Of a stretch of 39,720 bases of DNA, positions 18,140-26,439 are shown in pieces (positions within the stretch are counted from its first letter, which is position 1; each line of letters begins with the position of its first letter). Under the pieces are notes generated by a model that saw only the letters and a list, made by a program, of their open reading frames with translations, did not search any database and was not told the DNA's origin. The DNA lies in NCBI RefSeq assembly GCF_014132355.1, contig NZ_BLZO01000065.1, positions 1 to 39,720 on the forward strand. The letters run 5' to 3'. The DNA is from Okeania sp. KiyG1. Lineage in GTDB: Bacteria > Cyanobacteriota > Cyanobacteriia > Cyanobacteriales > Microcoleaceae. The translations under genes were made by a program, and so were the position numbers.

Positions 18140-19612
18140 CTATAATAAGAACAAACTAAGTTGTTTACCATCCAAACAATCGAACTTTTTACGTTGAATA
18201 CGTTTAGCTTTAGGTTTAGATTCAGTAGTTAATTCAGAAATATCAAACAAGTTTAACTGCACTGGAGTATCTAAAACTTCCTCAACTTTCTGAACAAAGT
18301 TAATAGTTTTCTGTTTAACTAATTCGCCAAAATTGTAAGTATAACCATCAGATTTGTGTAGATGTTTGCAATACTTATAACTAATACCTTGAACGGTTTC
18401 AGTCTTAGTTTTGATGTTGAATGAGCCAGTTTTACGGACTGCAACCCGACCGACATAAGTACCAATCTTTTTACCTTTAGTAACTACAGCTTTGACAATA
18501 TCGCCAGTCTGAAAACCATAGAATGATTTTTGTCTTAGCTTGGGTGCAGTTCTAGGAAAACCGTATTTATCAGGCTTGACCATTTGACGAGAACCTCTAC
18601 CCATAGCTTTGATAAGCAATGGCTGATAGCTCCGAATATTTAAGGTATCAGGAGTAGAAACCCCCACGCAAGCTGCATCAGTCCAATGATATTTGCTGAT
18701 ACCTAGCCGTTTCCGATTGTATTTAGTTAAACCACCGCTACCAACTTCAACAGGTAGTCCAGTGGATTCCAAGACTTCCTTGAGCTTCCACCTAGTAGCA
18801 TTGACAGCAGCAGCATTAGCTAATGGTTGCTTGCGTTGTTTGTTAATTATTTCTAACAACTTAGGTCTATCAGACAGGAAATCTTCAGGAAGTTTGTTAG
18901 ATTTAACCTGATTGCAGTTTACACAACTTAGAACTAAATTGGATACTTTATCAGAACCACCACGGGATTTAGGATGGAAATGGTCCAAGTTAAGTGCAGC
19001 TTCCTTGGTTCCACAATAGACACAAGTATGGTTAAATTTCTCTAACAGATATTGCCTAACTTCATAACCAAACAACTCCCCACGTTGATACTCTGTACCT
19101 TGAATCTCTGGATTAACAATCTTTTGCGTGTCAAATCTAACTAACTCCATACTAATTGAATCAACTGGGGCATACTTGATTAATTTATCAACCCAGGATT
19201 TGATATTGTGAACTCTAGACATGAGAGAAGGTGCTAGCCACCCTTTGGGACGTTTGCGATTAAGAAATCTAGGTTTCCGATATCTAGTTTTCCAATTTCT
19301 ACGAGAACTTCTCAAGGTTTTACGTTTGGTTAACGCTTCCGATATTTGAAACCCACGATGTTCTAATTCTGCACAAAAAACTATATTGGTATCAGATAAC
19401 AAAGCTAAACCTGTTGTTTTCGCTCCAGGGTCAATCTTGATTCTATACTTTTTTGTTGGTTTAGATTCCTCCTTTAGTATGATTGTACATGGATACTTTC
19501 TAAACACTGCTGCTTTTCCTTCTGATAGCAACTTCCTAGCTTTTGCAGGATGTGTGGGGTCGCAAGGTGTTTTGTTAGTATCTAGAACGAAAACTGAGTT
19601 TCTGTTTAACAT
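18140..19612 (-). CDS. iscB: IscB RNA-guided nuclease (HNH-RuvC)
   Basis: 490 aa with full IscB order: PLMP domain at 1-48 (VFVLDTNKTPCDPTHPAKAR), RuvC-I IDPGAKTTGLALL (D61), Arg-rich bridge helix (about 99-121), RuvC-II SMELVRFD (E156), HNH with C197xxC200, LDHFHPKSRGG (H211) and C230xxC233, RuvC-III YHWTDAACVG (H309, D312), then a C-terminal TAM-interacting-like domain. Every catalytic residue expected for both nuclease centres is present, so it looks active. IscB, the ancestor group of Cas9, cuts DNA guided by the omega RNA encoded just upstream, as seen here at 19617-19850. No tnpA is present, so the element would need a transposase in trans. It sits between comEB and dut. Confidence 0.93.
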   Translation of the reverse strand: MLNRNSVFVLDTNKTPCDPTHPAKARKLLSEGKAAVFRKYPCTIILKEESKPTKKYRIKIDPGAKTTGLALLSDTNIVFCAELEHRGFQISEALTKRKTLRSSRRNWKTRYRKPRFLNRKRPKGWLAPSLMSRVHNIKSWVDKLIKYAPVDSISMELVRFDTQKIVNPEIQGTEYQRGELFGYEVRQYLLEKFNHTCVYCGTKEAALNLDHFHPKSRGGSDKVSNLVLSCVNCNQVKSNKLPEDFLSDRPKLLEIINKQRKQPLANAAAVNATRWKLKEVLESTGLPVEVGSGGLTKYNRKRLGISKYHWTDAACVGVSTPDTLNIRSYQPLLIKAMGRGSRQMVKPDKYGFPRTAPKLRQKSFYGFQTGDIVKAVVTKGKKIGTYVGRVAVRKTGSFNIKTKTETVQGISYKYCKHLHKSDGYTYNFGELVKQKTINFVQKVEEVLDTPVQLNLFDISELTTESKPKAKRIQRKKFDCLDGKQLSLFLL

Positions 19613-19616
19613 TTGA

Positions 19617-19850
19617 AAATCTCCTATTGCTAGGGTAATGTTCGCCGAAGCAAAGTTATCGGTCGGTAACTATCCAAATAGCACTTTCAATACCCAATAT
19701 AGAATGTTTAACTATATGGTTCTAGAGCTTGGAACTGGCGAGGCATTCCAAGGTAGGTATTTAACGCTTACCGATAACGCAGCCAGTTAAGACTTAGCCG
19801 GGTCAACTCTGAGCCTGTAAAGACTAGCCCTACAAGCCCACACTATATTC
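19617..19850 (-). ncRNA. HEARO / omega RNA of iscB
   Basis: The 245 bp directly upstream of iscB is GC-richer than its surroundings and full of stems: CTTGGAA(19728-19734)/TTCCAAG(19746-19752), ATATAG(19697-19702)/CTATAT(19712-19717), a UUCG-capped TTGC-TTCG-GCGA hairpin near 19650, and complementary TTATCGGT blocks near 19660 and 19775 able to form a long-range or pseudoknot helix. Position, length and fold fit the HEARO RNA (HNH-endonuclease-associated RNA and ORF). In IscB systems the guide is the 5' segment, outside the scaffold; here that would run into the last codons of dut (about 19850-19870). The exact scaffold and guide boundary is inferred. Confidence 0.75.
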
Positions 19851-19856
19851 TAGGAA

Positions 19857-20303
19857 TTAGTGTTGGGTCATTGACATTCCTGTAGAACCAAATCCTTTAA
19901 TATCTCTTTTTGTTGTACTTAATTCATCAACTTCTTCTACCTTAACAGATAATACTGATGCTATAACCATTTGAGCTATTTTCATTCCTCGCGTGACTTG
20001 AAAAGAATTTTTCCCATGATTAATTAAAATGATTCCGATTTCTCCTCGATAAGTTTCATCTATAGTTCCAGGAGTATTTAAAACTGTAATTTGATGTTTT
20101 AAAGCCAACCCACTTCTAGGACGAATTTGTGCTTCTGTTCCTGATGGTAATTCCATAGAAATACCTGTGTGAATTAATTGACTTTCTCCAGGATTAATAG
20201 TTAATTCATCAATAGAAAATAAATCTAATCCAGCATCTTGTGGATGTGCATAATAAGGAACAATTGCTGATTCATCTAACTTTTTAACTTTAAGTTTCAT
20301 CAT
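19857..20303 (-). CDS. dut: dUTP diphosphatase
   Basis: 148 aa. All five trimeric dUTPase motifs are present in order: [36 protein letters not shown], and the C-terminal Gly-rich [10 protein letters not shown]. It hydrolyses dUTP to dUMP, keeping uracil out of DNA and feeding thymidylate synthesis. The start is set at the paired ATGATG (20298-20303); the longer frame upstream is translated GGGAGTA repeat. No Shine-Dalgarno is visible because the repeat directly abuts the start. The stop is within a few bases of the inferred omega RNA 5' end, so the iscB element landed immediately after the gene. thyX is upstream on the same strand. Confidence 0.93.
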   Translation of the reverse strand: MMKLKVKKLDESAIVPYYAHPQDAGLDLFSIDELTINPGESQLIHTGISMELPSGTEAQIRPRSGLALKHQITVLNTPGTIDETYRGEIGIILINHGKNSFQVTRGMKIAQMVIASVLSVKVEEVDELSTTKRDIKGFGSTGMSMTQH

Positions 20304-20534
20304 AGGGAGTAGGGAGTAGGGAGTAGGGAGTAGGGAATAGGGAAAAAATAAGCATAATTTTGAGATTAGTGCAATAAATGTAGGTTGGGTTGACGTAGGA
20401 AACCAAACAATAATACCACTTCTCAAAAACTTTTATAAATTTTATTGAGTAGAGGAGTGGGGGAGAAGTAAACATAACAACAATTAACGATAAATTGCTA
20501 AATAGGGAGTAGGGAGTAGGGAGTAGGGAGTAGG
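20304..20534. repeat. Two GGGAGTA heptamer arrays between thyX and dut
   Basis: Plus-strand GGGAGTA repeats at 20305-20340 and 20504-20534 are followed by matching GGAAAAAATAAGCATAATTT and TTGAGATTAGTG text, making a direct duplication of about 200 bp. The first array touches the dut start codon. Confidence 0.75.
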
Positions 20535-20679
20535 AAAAAATAAGCATAATTTTGAGATTAGTGTAATACGGATAAGCTCCGCTAACACTTCTTCAACCCT
20601 ACCTACTAGACTGAAACCGTCTACTAGAAATTTTGATTTAATTCTTACTTTTGACTTTTGACTTTTGACTTCTAACTTT

Positions 20680-23376
20680 TTAAGGTGCTAACTTACCTTT
20701 ACCAAGTCTATTTTGTTCATACCATTCTGCTATATTCGGGACCCAATCTTGAAAATGAGGCCACATTAATTCACAAAGTTTTTGAATTTCTAATTGAGCG
20801 TTCTTTTTAAAACGTAAATCTAAAAAATGTAGCAAACTACGACAATTAAAACTAACAATAAAATGCTGACGATAATCAAAAGGAATTTTTCCTCTAGCGT
20901 GTTCTTCAGACATTCCAAATTCCAGATCGAGTTTGTATTTCTTCGCTGCCTCCAAACACCACTGTAAATCTTGTTCTCGTTGTTCAGGAGAATAATAATA
21001 TTTCTTCCCCTGACGGTCAGAATATTCTCCTACCGGACGTAAGTAAAAAGCAGTTTCTATATCCGTTTTTCCCTCTGCTACTGCAATAACTTTTCCCGAA
21101 CAATATCGATAACTTTGTACATCGAAAGAATTATGAACAACTAAACCATTAGCTATAAAATTATGCTCTGGATGTTCTACTTCAATATCATAAGTAATTT
21201 CTTTGCCAAACTTTTCAATAGATTCTATTTCTACAAAAATACCACGATTACAAGACAAATTATTGTTATTTTTAGGGAACAGGGAACAGGGAACAGGGAA
21301 CAGATAATCAATAAAGTTTGTAGTTGATTTTGGATAGTAATTTACTGCTATTGACTTTTCATCCAAGATTTCTTGTTGCAGAAAATTAATGTCTTGTAGA
21401 GCAATTTTATTACCAGTTAATCCCACTTCACATAATTGAGTTTTATTCTTATTTCTAGGCAACAGAAAATCAATAGAATTTATAGTTGATTTTTCATATA
21501 AATTTCCTGGCATCCACTTTTCATCTAATATTTCTTTTTCCATAAAATTAATTTCTTGTGGAGCCATTTTATCTTTTTTTTGCGGGTTTAATACCCCACC
21601 GTCTACACGGTACTCAAAATTGTTTAGGGTTAGAGTCCCCATGCAATTTTCCCTCCTGACTCCTGACTTCCCCTCCTGGGAGGGGCGAGGGGTGGGTTGA
21701 CTCCTGACTCCTTCTTCAATACCAGTTAATTGCACTTCACATAATTGAGTATTATTATCAAATTCCTTTAACCTTTTCCACCCTTGATTAGTCCAAAACT
21801 GGTGTTCTAGTGTCGCTCTTATTTCTTTACCAGAAACAGTTTTTATTGTGTAAGTTTCTTTTTCACCATTAATATATATATTGGTTATTTTACTGGAAAC
21901 AAGTTGGTTAGTTTTGGTATCTAAAGTCAAAATAGTACGCCTAGATATACTTTCTTGCATATATTTTGCATCATTAGAAGTTTGTTGATGTTTTCTCCCG
22001 TAATGCCATAAATTAGCTAATTTTTCAATTGTTTCTTCATAATAATTCTCTCCTTTAGATAAAGACGAATGCCCAAATCTAACCTTTGTATTACCCGACA
22101 AACAACAACCTATTCTATGAGTTCTTGCTTGCTGCATAACACTATGGGGAAAAAAACCACAATTAAAAGTAATTTGAGGGTGTTCAATACAATTTCCACA
22201 CACAATAACTTTTCCATTCCGCCTTACTAATAAAGCACCAGTAGAAACAGAAGCACAATAAACTTTACCTTTGTAATTAACAAAACCTTCCTTTATTCCT
22301 AAATCTCTATTTTCTTGGCAATATTCGACAGGATATGTAGAAATTTCAGATATATTTAATCTCCAGCAAGGTTTATGATTTTTATCCGCTTCACCTTCAT
22401 TTTTATTATTTAAAGTTAGGTTCGCCCTAAAACCATTAATATGTGCAGTTGCTTGAATTATTTCTAAAGCATTTTTATTAGTTGAATTACAGCACCAACT
22501 TTTTTCTTTTATATTTGTACCATCACTATTTTGTAAGCCATCCCAAAAACTCGCTACTAAATTCCCTGGTAATTCTAATAACCAAATTGGTACAGTCTTA
22601 TCTTCAGAATTAGAAAAATTCCGATGAATCCATGAAGCTAAGGATTTGTGTTCAATTACAAACCTATTTCCCTCAGTTTTTTTGACATCTAAATTCAATG
22701 AAAGTAAATAATCTATTTTGCCAGGATTTTTTATTCTAAACCTAACAACATCAGGATTTTTATTTATACTTCTTAGCCCATCTCTATAGAAAAAACCTGC
22801 TATTCTAAAAGCTGTTTGTAAGTCGATATTTTCTGGTAAATCGTTAGGTAACTTTCTGGCACTATTTTTTAAATAGCAATTCAATAAATAACGTACTGAT
22901 GTATTATAAACATCCTCAGCTTTTTTGCTAAACCATTCTGTCCAATTATTTTCTGTACTTGTTCTTTGGGAAATTATCATTCTATGGTCTTTTGTGACTA
23001 GCAAATCAATAAAATTGCTCTTCACATAATACAATTCATCATCTATATCATACTCATAAAGTTGACTAGGCTTTTCAAACCAAGCCTCTTTTGTGTCAGT
23101 ATTTACAGCTAGTAACTGCGTAGAAGATGTTACTTGATTCCAAGTCATCCAACCTTGATTTGTTAACACTTCAGTATCAGCAGAATAGCATCCATAATGA
23201 CCACGATCGCCTGCTAAAAGTCGCTTAACAATAATTTCCCCACATTTGGCTTCCGAAGGCCAAGTATTTTGTTCATCAAAGACAAATCCTTCACTATAAT
23301 CTTGATGCAAAGCTGCATAAATTACCTGTTGAGGATTTAGAGTTTTAGTAATTACTTCTACCCGAAATTTATCCAT
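20680..23376 (-). CDS. thyX: Flavin-dependent thymidylate synthase with two inteins
   Basis: 898 codons encoding ThyX (dUMP to dTMP with FAD/NADPH and methylene-tetrahydrofolate). The host protein is 240 aa in three exteins: residues 1-62, 396-424 and 750-898. Joined, they read GHYG-CIEHPQITFNCGFF and RTHRIGC-SFDVQSYRY, restoring the ThyX signature (RHRxxSxNxxSxR-type, here RTHRIGCSFDVQSYRY). Intein 1 is residues 63-395, intein 2 residues 425-749; both interrupt the active-site region, the usual place for selfish inteins. The C-terminal extein includes the FNCRSLLHFLDLR helix. Splicing is required for activity. It forms a thymidylate set with dut and comEB; no thyA is seen here. Confidence 0.95.
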   Translation of the reverse strand: MDKFRVEVITKTLNPQQVIYAALHQDYSEGFVFDEQNTWPSEAKCGEIIVKRLLAGDRGHYGCYSADTEVLTNQGWMTWNQVTSSTQLLAVNTDTKEAWFEKPSQLYEYDIDDELYYVKSNFIDLLVTKDHRMIISQRTSTENNWTEWFSKKAEDVYNTSVRYLLNCYLKNSARKLPNDLPENIDLQTAFRIAGFFYRDGLRSINKNPDVVRFRIKNPGKIDYLLSLNLDVKKTEGNRFVIEHKSLASWIHRNFSNSEDKTVPIWLLELPGNLVASFWDGLQNSDGTNIKEKSWCCNSTNKNALEIIQATAHINGFRANLTLNNKNEGEADKNHKPCWRLNISEISTYPVEYCQENRDLGIKEGFVNYKGKVYCASVSTGALLVRRNGKVIVCGNCIEHPQITFNCGFFPHSVMQQARTHRIGCCLSGNTKVRFGHSSLSKGENYYEETIEKLANLWHYGRKHQQTSNDAKYMQESISRRTILTLDTKTNQLVSSKITNIYINGEKETYTIKTVSGKEIRATLEHQFWTNQGWKRLKEFDNNTQLCEVQLTGIEEGVRSQPTPRPSQEGKSGVRRENCMGTLTLNNFEYRVDGGVLNPQKKDKMAPQEINFMEKEILDEKWMPGNLYEKSTINSIDFLLPRNKNKTQLCEVGLTGNKIALQDINFLQQEILDEKSIAVNYYPKSTTNFIDYLFPVPCSLFPKNNNNLSCNRGIFVEIESIEKFGKEITYDIEVEHPEHNFIANGLVVHNSFDVQSYRYCSGKVIAVAEGKTDIETAFYLRPVGEYSDRQGKKYYYSPEQREQDLQWCLEAAKKYKLDLEFGMSEEHARGKIPFDYRQHFIVSFNCRSLLHFLDLRFKKNAQLEIQKLCELMWPHFQDWVPNIAEWYEQNRLGKGKLAP
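21130..22104 (-). other. ThyX intein 2 with repeat-derived filler
   Basis: 325 residues, CLSGNTKVRF... to ...IANGLVVHN, then Ser+1. Splicing blocks look complete: Cys425, block B ATLEHQF (T532, H535), block F ITYDIEVEHPEHNFIANG, block G VVHN with the penultimate His and final Asn. No LAGLIDADG motif remains. The middle (about 553-712) is not endonuclease: residues about 553-600 translate an intergenic repeat, and two roughly 50-residue stretches (QEINFMEKEILDEKW...IDFLLP and QDINFLQQEILDEKS...IDYLFP) are imperfect tandem copies, the second ending in VPCSLFPK from a GGGAACA array. Confidence 0.85.
21588..21725. repeat. Family E repeat inside the intein 2 coding sequence
   Basis: Plus-strand text AATACCCCACCGTC..., AAAATTGTTTAGGGTTAGAG, CAATTTTCCCTCCTGACTCC and CTCCTGACTCCTTCTTCAA matches the intergenic block at 5145-5240 and partly 37608-37660. 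Here it is read in frame on the minus strand as part of intein 2. An inner TCCCCTCCTGGGAGGGG hairpin is an additional insert. Confidence 0.8.
22192..23190 (-). other. ThyX intein 1 with LAGLIDADG endonuclease
   Basis: 333 residues, CYSADTEVLT... to ...GKVIVCGN, followed by Cys+1. Block A starts at Cys63; block B is LLVTKDHRM (T128, H131); blocks F/G are VYCASVSTGALLVRRNGKV and IVCGN. The penultimate residue is Gly, not His, but terminal Asn and +1 Cys are present. The centre carries two LAGLIDADG-like motifs, IAGFFYRDG (192-200, D199) and FWDGLQNSDG (277-286, D285), so the homing endonuclease keeps its acidic pair and may be active. Confidence 0.88.
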
Positions 23377-23513
23377 AAAATTTTTCTATATTCAATCAAT
23401 CTTATAGTCTTATAATTGATTTATATCCAAGAACAATTATTATTAAAGCATCCTCAGATTGACTATCTAAAAAGTGATAGATTTTTCTTATTTTTGACTT
23501 TTAAATTAAACAA

Positions 23514-24193
23514 ATGATACTTTCTCACCGTTTTACAGAAGCTTTAGTCCACGCCACTGAGTTACACGCTACCCAAATTCGCAAAGGAAGTAAAGTTCCT
23601 TACATTTCCCATCTTTTAGGGGTAGCTAGTATTGCCCTTGAATATGGAGGATGAGGCCATAGCAGCACTGCTTCACGATGCTATAGAAGACCAAGGTGGA
23701 CCACCTATTCGGACAGAAATTAGATTACGGTTTGGAGAGAGAGTAACAGAAATAGTAGATGGTTGTACTGATACGGATATAACTCCGAAACCTCCTTGGG
23801 AAGAACGTAAAAAAAGCTTATATGGATCGTATTGCTAGTGCTTCAGCTTCAGTGCGTTTGGTTTCTGCTGCCGATAAATTACATAATATTAGGTCTATTT
23901 TAAAAGACTATCGAATGCAAGGTGATTTACTTTGGGATTTATTTAAGGGTGGTAAACAAGGGACACTTTGGTATTATCGATCGCTAGTTACAGCATTTAA
24001 TGAAGCTCACTCAACTCCTATAGTAATGGAGTTAGACCGTTTAGTTACGGAATTGGAAAGGTTGGTGCAAACACAGAGAGGGGAAGTCCTTTTTAAAAGA
24101 AATTTCGGCTTCACGGAAGTCAAAAGTCAAAAATTAAAAAGTAAAAGTCATACATTAAGAATTTATAGACTCGAAATTTTGATGCCACAGTAA
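23514..24193 (+). pseudogene. HD-domain (p)ppGpp hydrolase-like, two frameshifts
   Basis: Three frames join into one small SpoT/MESH1-type HD phosphohydrolase: ATELHATQIRKGSKVPYISH (first His set), then LLHDAIEDQGG (the HD pair), then LVSAADKLHNIRSIL (the downstream Asp). Break 1, near 23649, fits a 2-bp loss restoring Y-G-G-D-E-A. Break 2 is an A7 run (23809-23815) where six A would keep K-K-A-Y-M-D-R. A tail of repeat-like residues follows KSQKLKSKS. Divergent from thyX with 137 bp between. All metal ligands survive, so loss is recent or a sequencing artefact. Confidence 0.75.
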
Positions 24194-24761
24194 TTTCAGG
24201 ACATTATTTCAGATATGGGGTTTGAAACTATTTGTGACATCTTTAAAGTGAATTGGTATTGCATATTTCCCCATGGGAATTCTTGGAGCGAGAAAAAGAG
24301 CAAGTAAAAGATGGGTTACCTTTTCTACAAAGATTTATCCCTTAGTTCAGCAACGCCGAAATTTATGCACAACTAAGGTTAATATTTGTTTAAATAATGT
24401 TCTGTCTAAATAAGTTTTAAATATAAATATTTAATCATTAGTAGTAAAATTAATTATATAATCTTGAATTTACAAGAGAATTATAAAGTTTTGATGAAGA
24501 ATATCTGGCTTTTAGGCAAGCATTTTTAAAGTTTTGGTAAAGTTGCCTGAAATTACTTGAAATTGCTGATGCAAATTGCTACTATAAAGACTAAGCCAAA
24601 GAACATTAAAATTTACTTTTAATACAAGCAACTAAATGTTAGATTGACAACCTATACCTTTTTAATTTCAAGTATAGTTAGCTCTTTTATGTATATACAA
24701 ATACAATTGTTTAGTCAACTGTAATTGCCAAAATGTATGAGATTTTAAAGAGGCTTTAATT
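24194..24761. other. Gene-free stretch
   Basis: 568 bp between two pseudogenes. It contains TTAGTTCAGCAACGCCGAAA (24342-24361), related to the palindrome at 39416, and otherwise only AT-rich sequence. It may hold further unrecognisable parts of the downstream oxidoreductase pseudogene. Confidence 0.4.
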
Positions 24762-25330
24762 GTTGTTGAATCATTTGGAGCTTGGGTAAATAAAATTATA
24801 GCCATAGTCAACCACCAACAGCGATCGCCTTTTGGTTTAGCTAAAGCTATGAATTTAGTTACCGAATAATTAAGGTAAAAATCCTCTCCTTTAAAGGAGA
24901 AACAATGAATTAATTTTCCTTTTATTCAATCCTATCCGTTTTAGGGAGAGGTAATTATCAATTATCCATTATCAATTATCAATTATCAATTATTGAAAAC
25001 TCGCCCTCTATTTGAAAAATTTACAGTGAGTATGATCGACAAAAATAGTTCTGCACGACCCAGATGCAATGTTTAATAAAAGTACTCGCTTCTTCTTTAT
25101 TGCCCACTGGCGCGATCGCTCAATTATTGGTAATTATAGTCAAGACCAAGATAATTTTCAAATAGCAGAAGCAAATATAACTCAATTTCTGACTGCTATT
25201 AACCAAGCATATCTACCAGCAAAATTAAAGTGGGAAGAGATTTCATTTATACATGAGAATGTTGCTAACAACTAATATTAACCTCAAAACAGGCGAACCC
25301 ATTTTAGCAAAAGATTATCAAAATTTTGAC
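24762..25330 (+). pseudogene. GlpD-like FAD oxidoreductase remnant cut by repeats
   Basis: Fragments in order match the middle of glycerol-3-phosphate dehydrogenase-type FAD enzymes: FGAWVNKIIAIV...PFGLAKAMNLVT, then (after a 138-bp family-A insertion) TRPLFEKFTVSM, then shifted frames HDPDAMFNKSTRFFFIAHWR, DRSIIGN, NFQIAEANITQFLTAINQAY, and finally TTNINLKTGEPILAKDYQNF. Removing the repeat places A-M-N-L-V-T-R-P-L-F in one frame. A family-C repeat ends the remnant at 25326. The N-terminal FAD-binding Rossmann motif is gone. Family call rests on the motif order I recognise, not on a search. Confidence 0.65.
24861..24999. mobile_element. Family A insertion in the GlpD-like remnant
   Basis: About 138 bp from TTACCGAATAATTAAGG, with a CTCTCCTTTAAAGGAGA hairpin, TCCTATCCGTTTTAGGGAG, and an AATTATC tandem end. 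Nearly identical text recurs at 27834-27960. It cuts the oxidoreductase between AMNLVT and RPLFEK without shifting frame. No target duplication beyond 2 bp is evident. Confidence 0.7.
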
Positions 25331-25460
25331 CAAAAAAGAGGGTCTCAAGCCTCCTGCTTTCCTAGGTCATGCTGCGAAACAGTAGGAAGTACTGATAACT
25401 GATAACTGATAACTGATAACTGATAACTGATAACTGATAACTGATAACTGAAATGACCAT
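25326..25460. repeat. Family C copy with heptamer array
   Basis: Starts TGACCAAAAAAGAGGGTCTC, includes CTAGGTCATGCTGCGAAACAG, and ends in eight TAACTGA heptamers and AAATGACC. It terminates the GlpD-like remnant. Confidence 0.65.
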
Positions 25461-25593
25461 TCCCAAACTGGATTATTCGGTTTAATTTAAGTAGTCAGAG
25501 TTAAATATACCACTGCCATAGACGTAGTGAAAAAAGTACTTAATTATTTGTTCAAATAAATTTTCAAGACAAAAATGCAATTTAATTTTAATT

Positions 25594-26133
25594 ATGCCAT
25601 CTCCTATTGCTCACTCAGTTTCTGGATATGTACTAGCTAAGTTTCTACCCAAAAACCTATCAAAAAATAATGCATCTCATTGGTGGGACTTGGGCAATTT
25701 TTATCCTGTATTTGTTGCCATTTTTGCTGACTTTGATTTTATTCCCCAATTCATCAAAGGAGAAAAAATTCATCGAGGTATTACCCATACTTTAATTTTT
25801 GCCATTGGTTTTAGTTTAATAGTTAGTTGGCTAATTAGTTATTTCCGTAAATCTTCATTTAAACAACTATTCTTATTTACTTTTATTCTCTATAGTTCTC
25901 ATTTACTATTAGATTTATTTACAGCTGGTGGTTCAGGTTTACAATTGTTATGGCCTCTAAAAGATATATCTTTCAAGTCAATAATACCTGTATTCCCACA
26001 AATTTATCACTCTAGAGGAATATTTAATATTAATAATTTTATATCTATTGCTTGGGAATTATCTTACTCAGTATTAATTGTCAGTATATTATGGCTGTGG
26101 AACAATTGTAGCTCTAGCAAATGTTCTGAATAA
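25594..26133 (+). CDS. YdjM-like inner-membrane metal-dependent hydrolase
   Basis: 179 aa with the YdjM/DUF457 pattern: MPSPIAHSVSGYV at the start, DFDFIPQF (about 49-56), HRGITHTLIF (about 65-74), and HLLLDLFTAGGSGLQLLWPL (about 108-127). The conserved His and Asp residues would bind a metal. Four to five hydrophobic segments place it in the membrane. Family members are annotated as membrane-bound hydrolases of unknown substrate; the E. coli relative is LexA-regulated, but I see no SOS box here. ATG at 25594 without a good Shine-Dalgarno. It stands alone between repeats. Confidence 0.8.
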   Translation: MPSPIAHSVSGYVLAKFLPKNLSKNNASHWWDLGNFYPVFVAIFADFDFIPQFIKGEKIHRGITHTLIFAIGFSLIVSWLISYFRKSSFKQLFLFTFILYSSHLLLDLFTAGGSGLQLLWPLKDISFKSIIPVFPQIYHSRGIFNINNFISIAWELSYSVLIVSILWLWNNCSSSKCSE

Positions 26134-26149
26134 ATCAATAGTCAGGGAA

Positions 26150-26405
26150 TAGTTTAACAATTAATAATTAATAATTAATAATTAACAATTACCTCTCCTT
26201 GAAAGCGGGTAGGATTTACTAATAATGAAAATTTTTTCTTCTCTTGGTCGATGGTCGGCCAGCTCCGATACCTCCCTATCCCTCGACCGCTTTTATCCCC
26301 TTAAAAGGGGAGGCTTTAAACCTGAATTGTTGAATTAATAATTATTAACTATCAACTCTTAATTATTCATTATTCATTATTCATTATTCATTATTCGGTA
26401 AGCTT
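26150..26405. repeat. Family A long copy (inverted)
   Basis: Starts with AATAATT heptamers, then ACCTCTCCTTGAAAGCGGGT, a TCGATGGTCGG...CCCTCGACCGC insert, TATCCCCTTAAAAGGGGAGG, and ends CATTATTCATTATTCGGTAA. It is 256 bp, longer than other copies because of the same TCGACC-bounded insert seen at 3430 and 10080. Confidence 0.6.
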
Positions 26406-26439
26406 ATGGCTGAATTATGAATTGATTTTGATACAAGTT

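Noticed and set aside
20304-20426. 41-residue N-terminal extension of dUTPase
   Set aside because: It is translated GGGAGTA repeat ([11 protein letters not shown]); the family starts at the MMKLKV segment.
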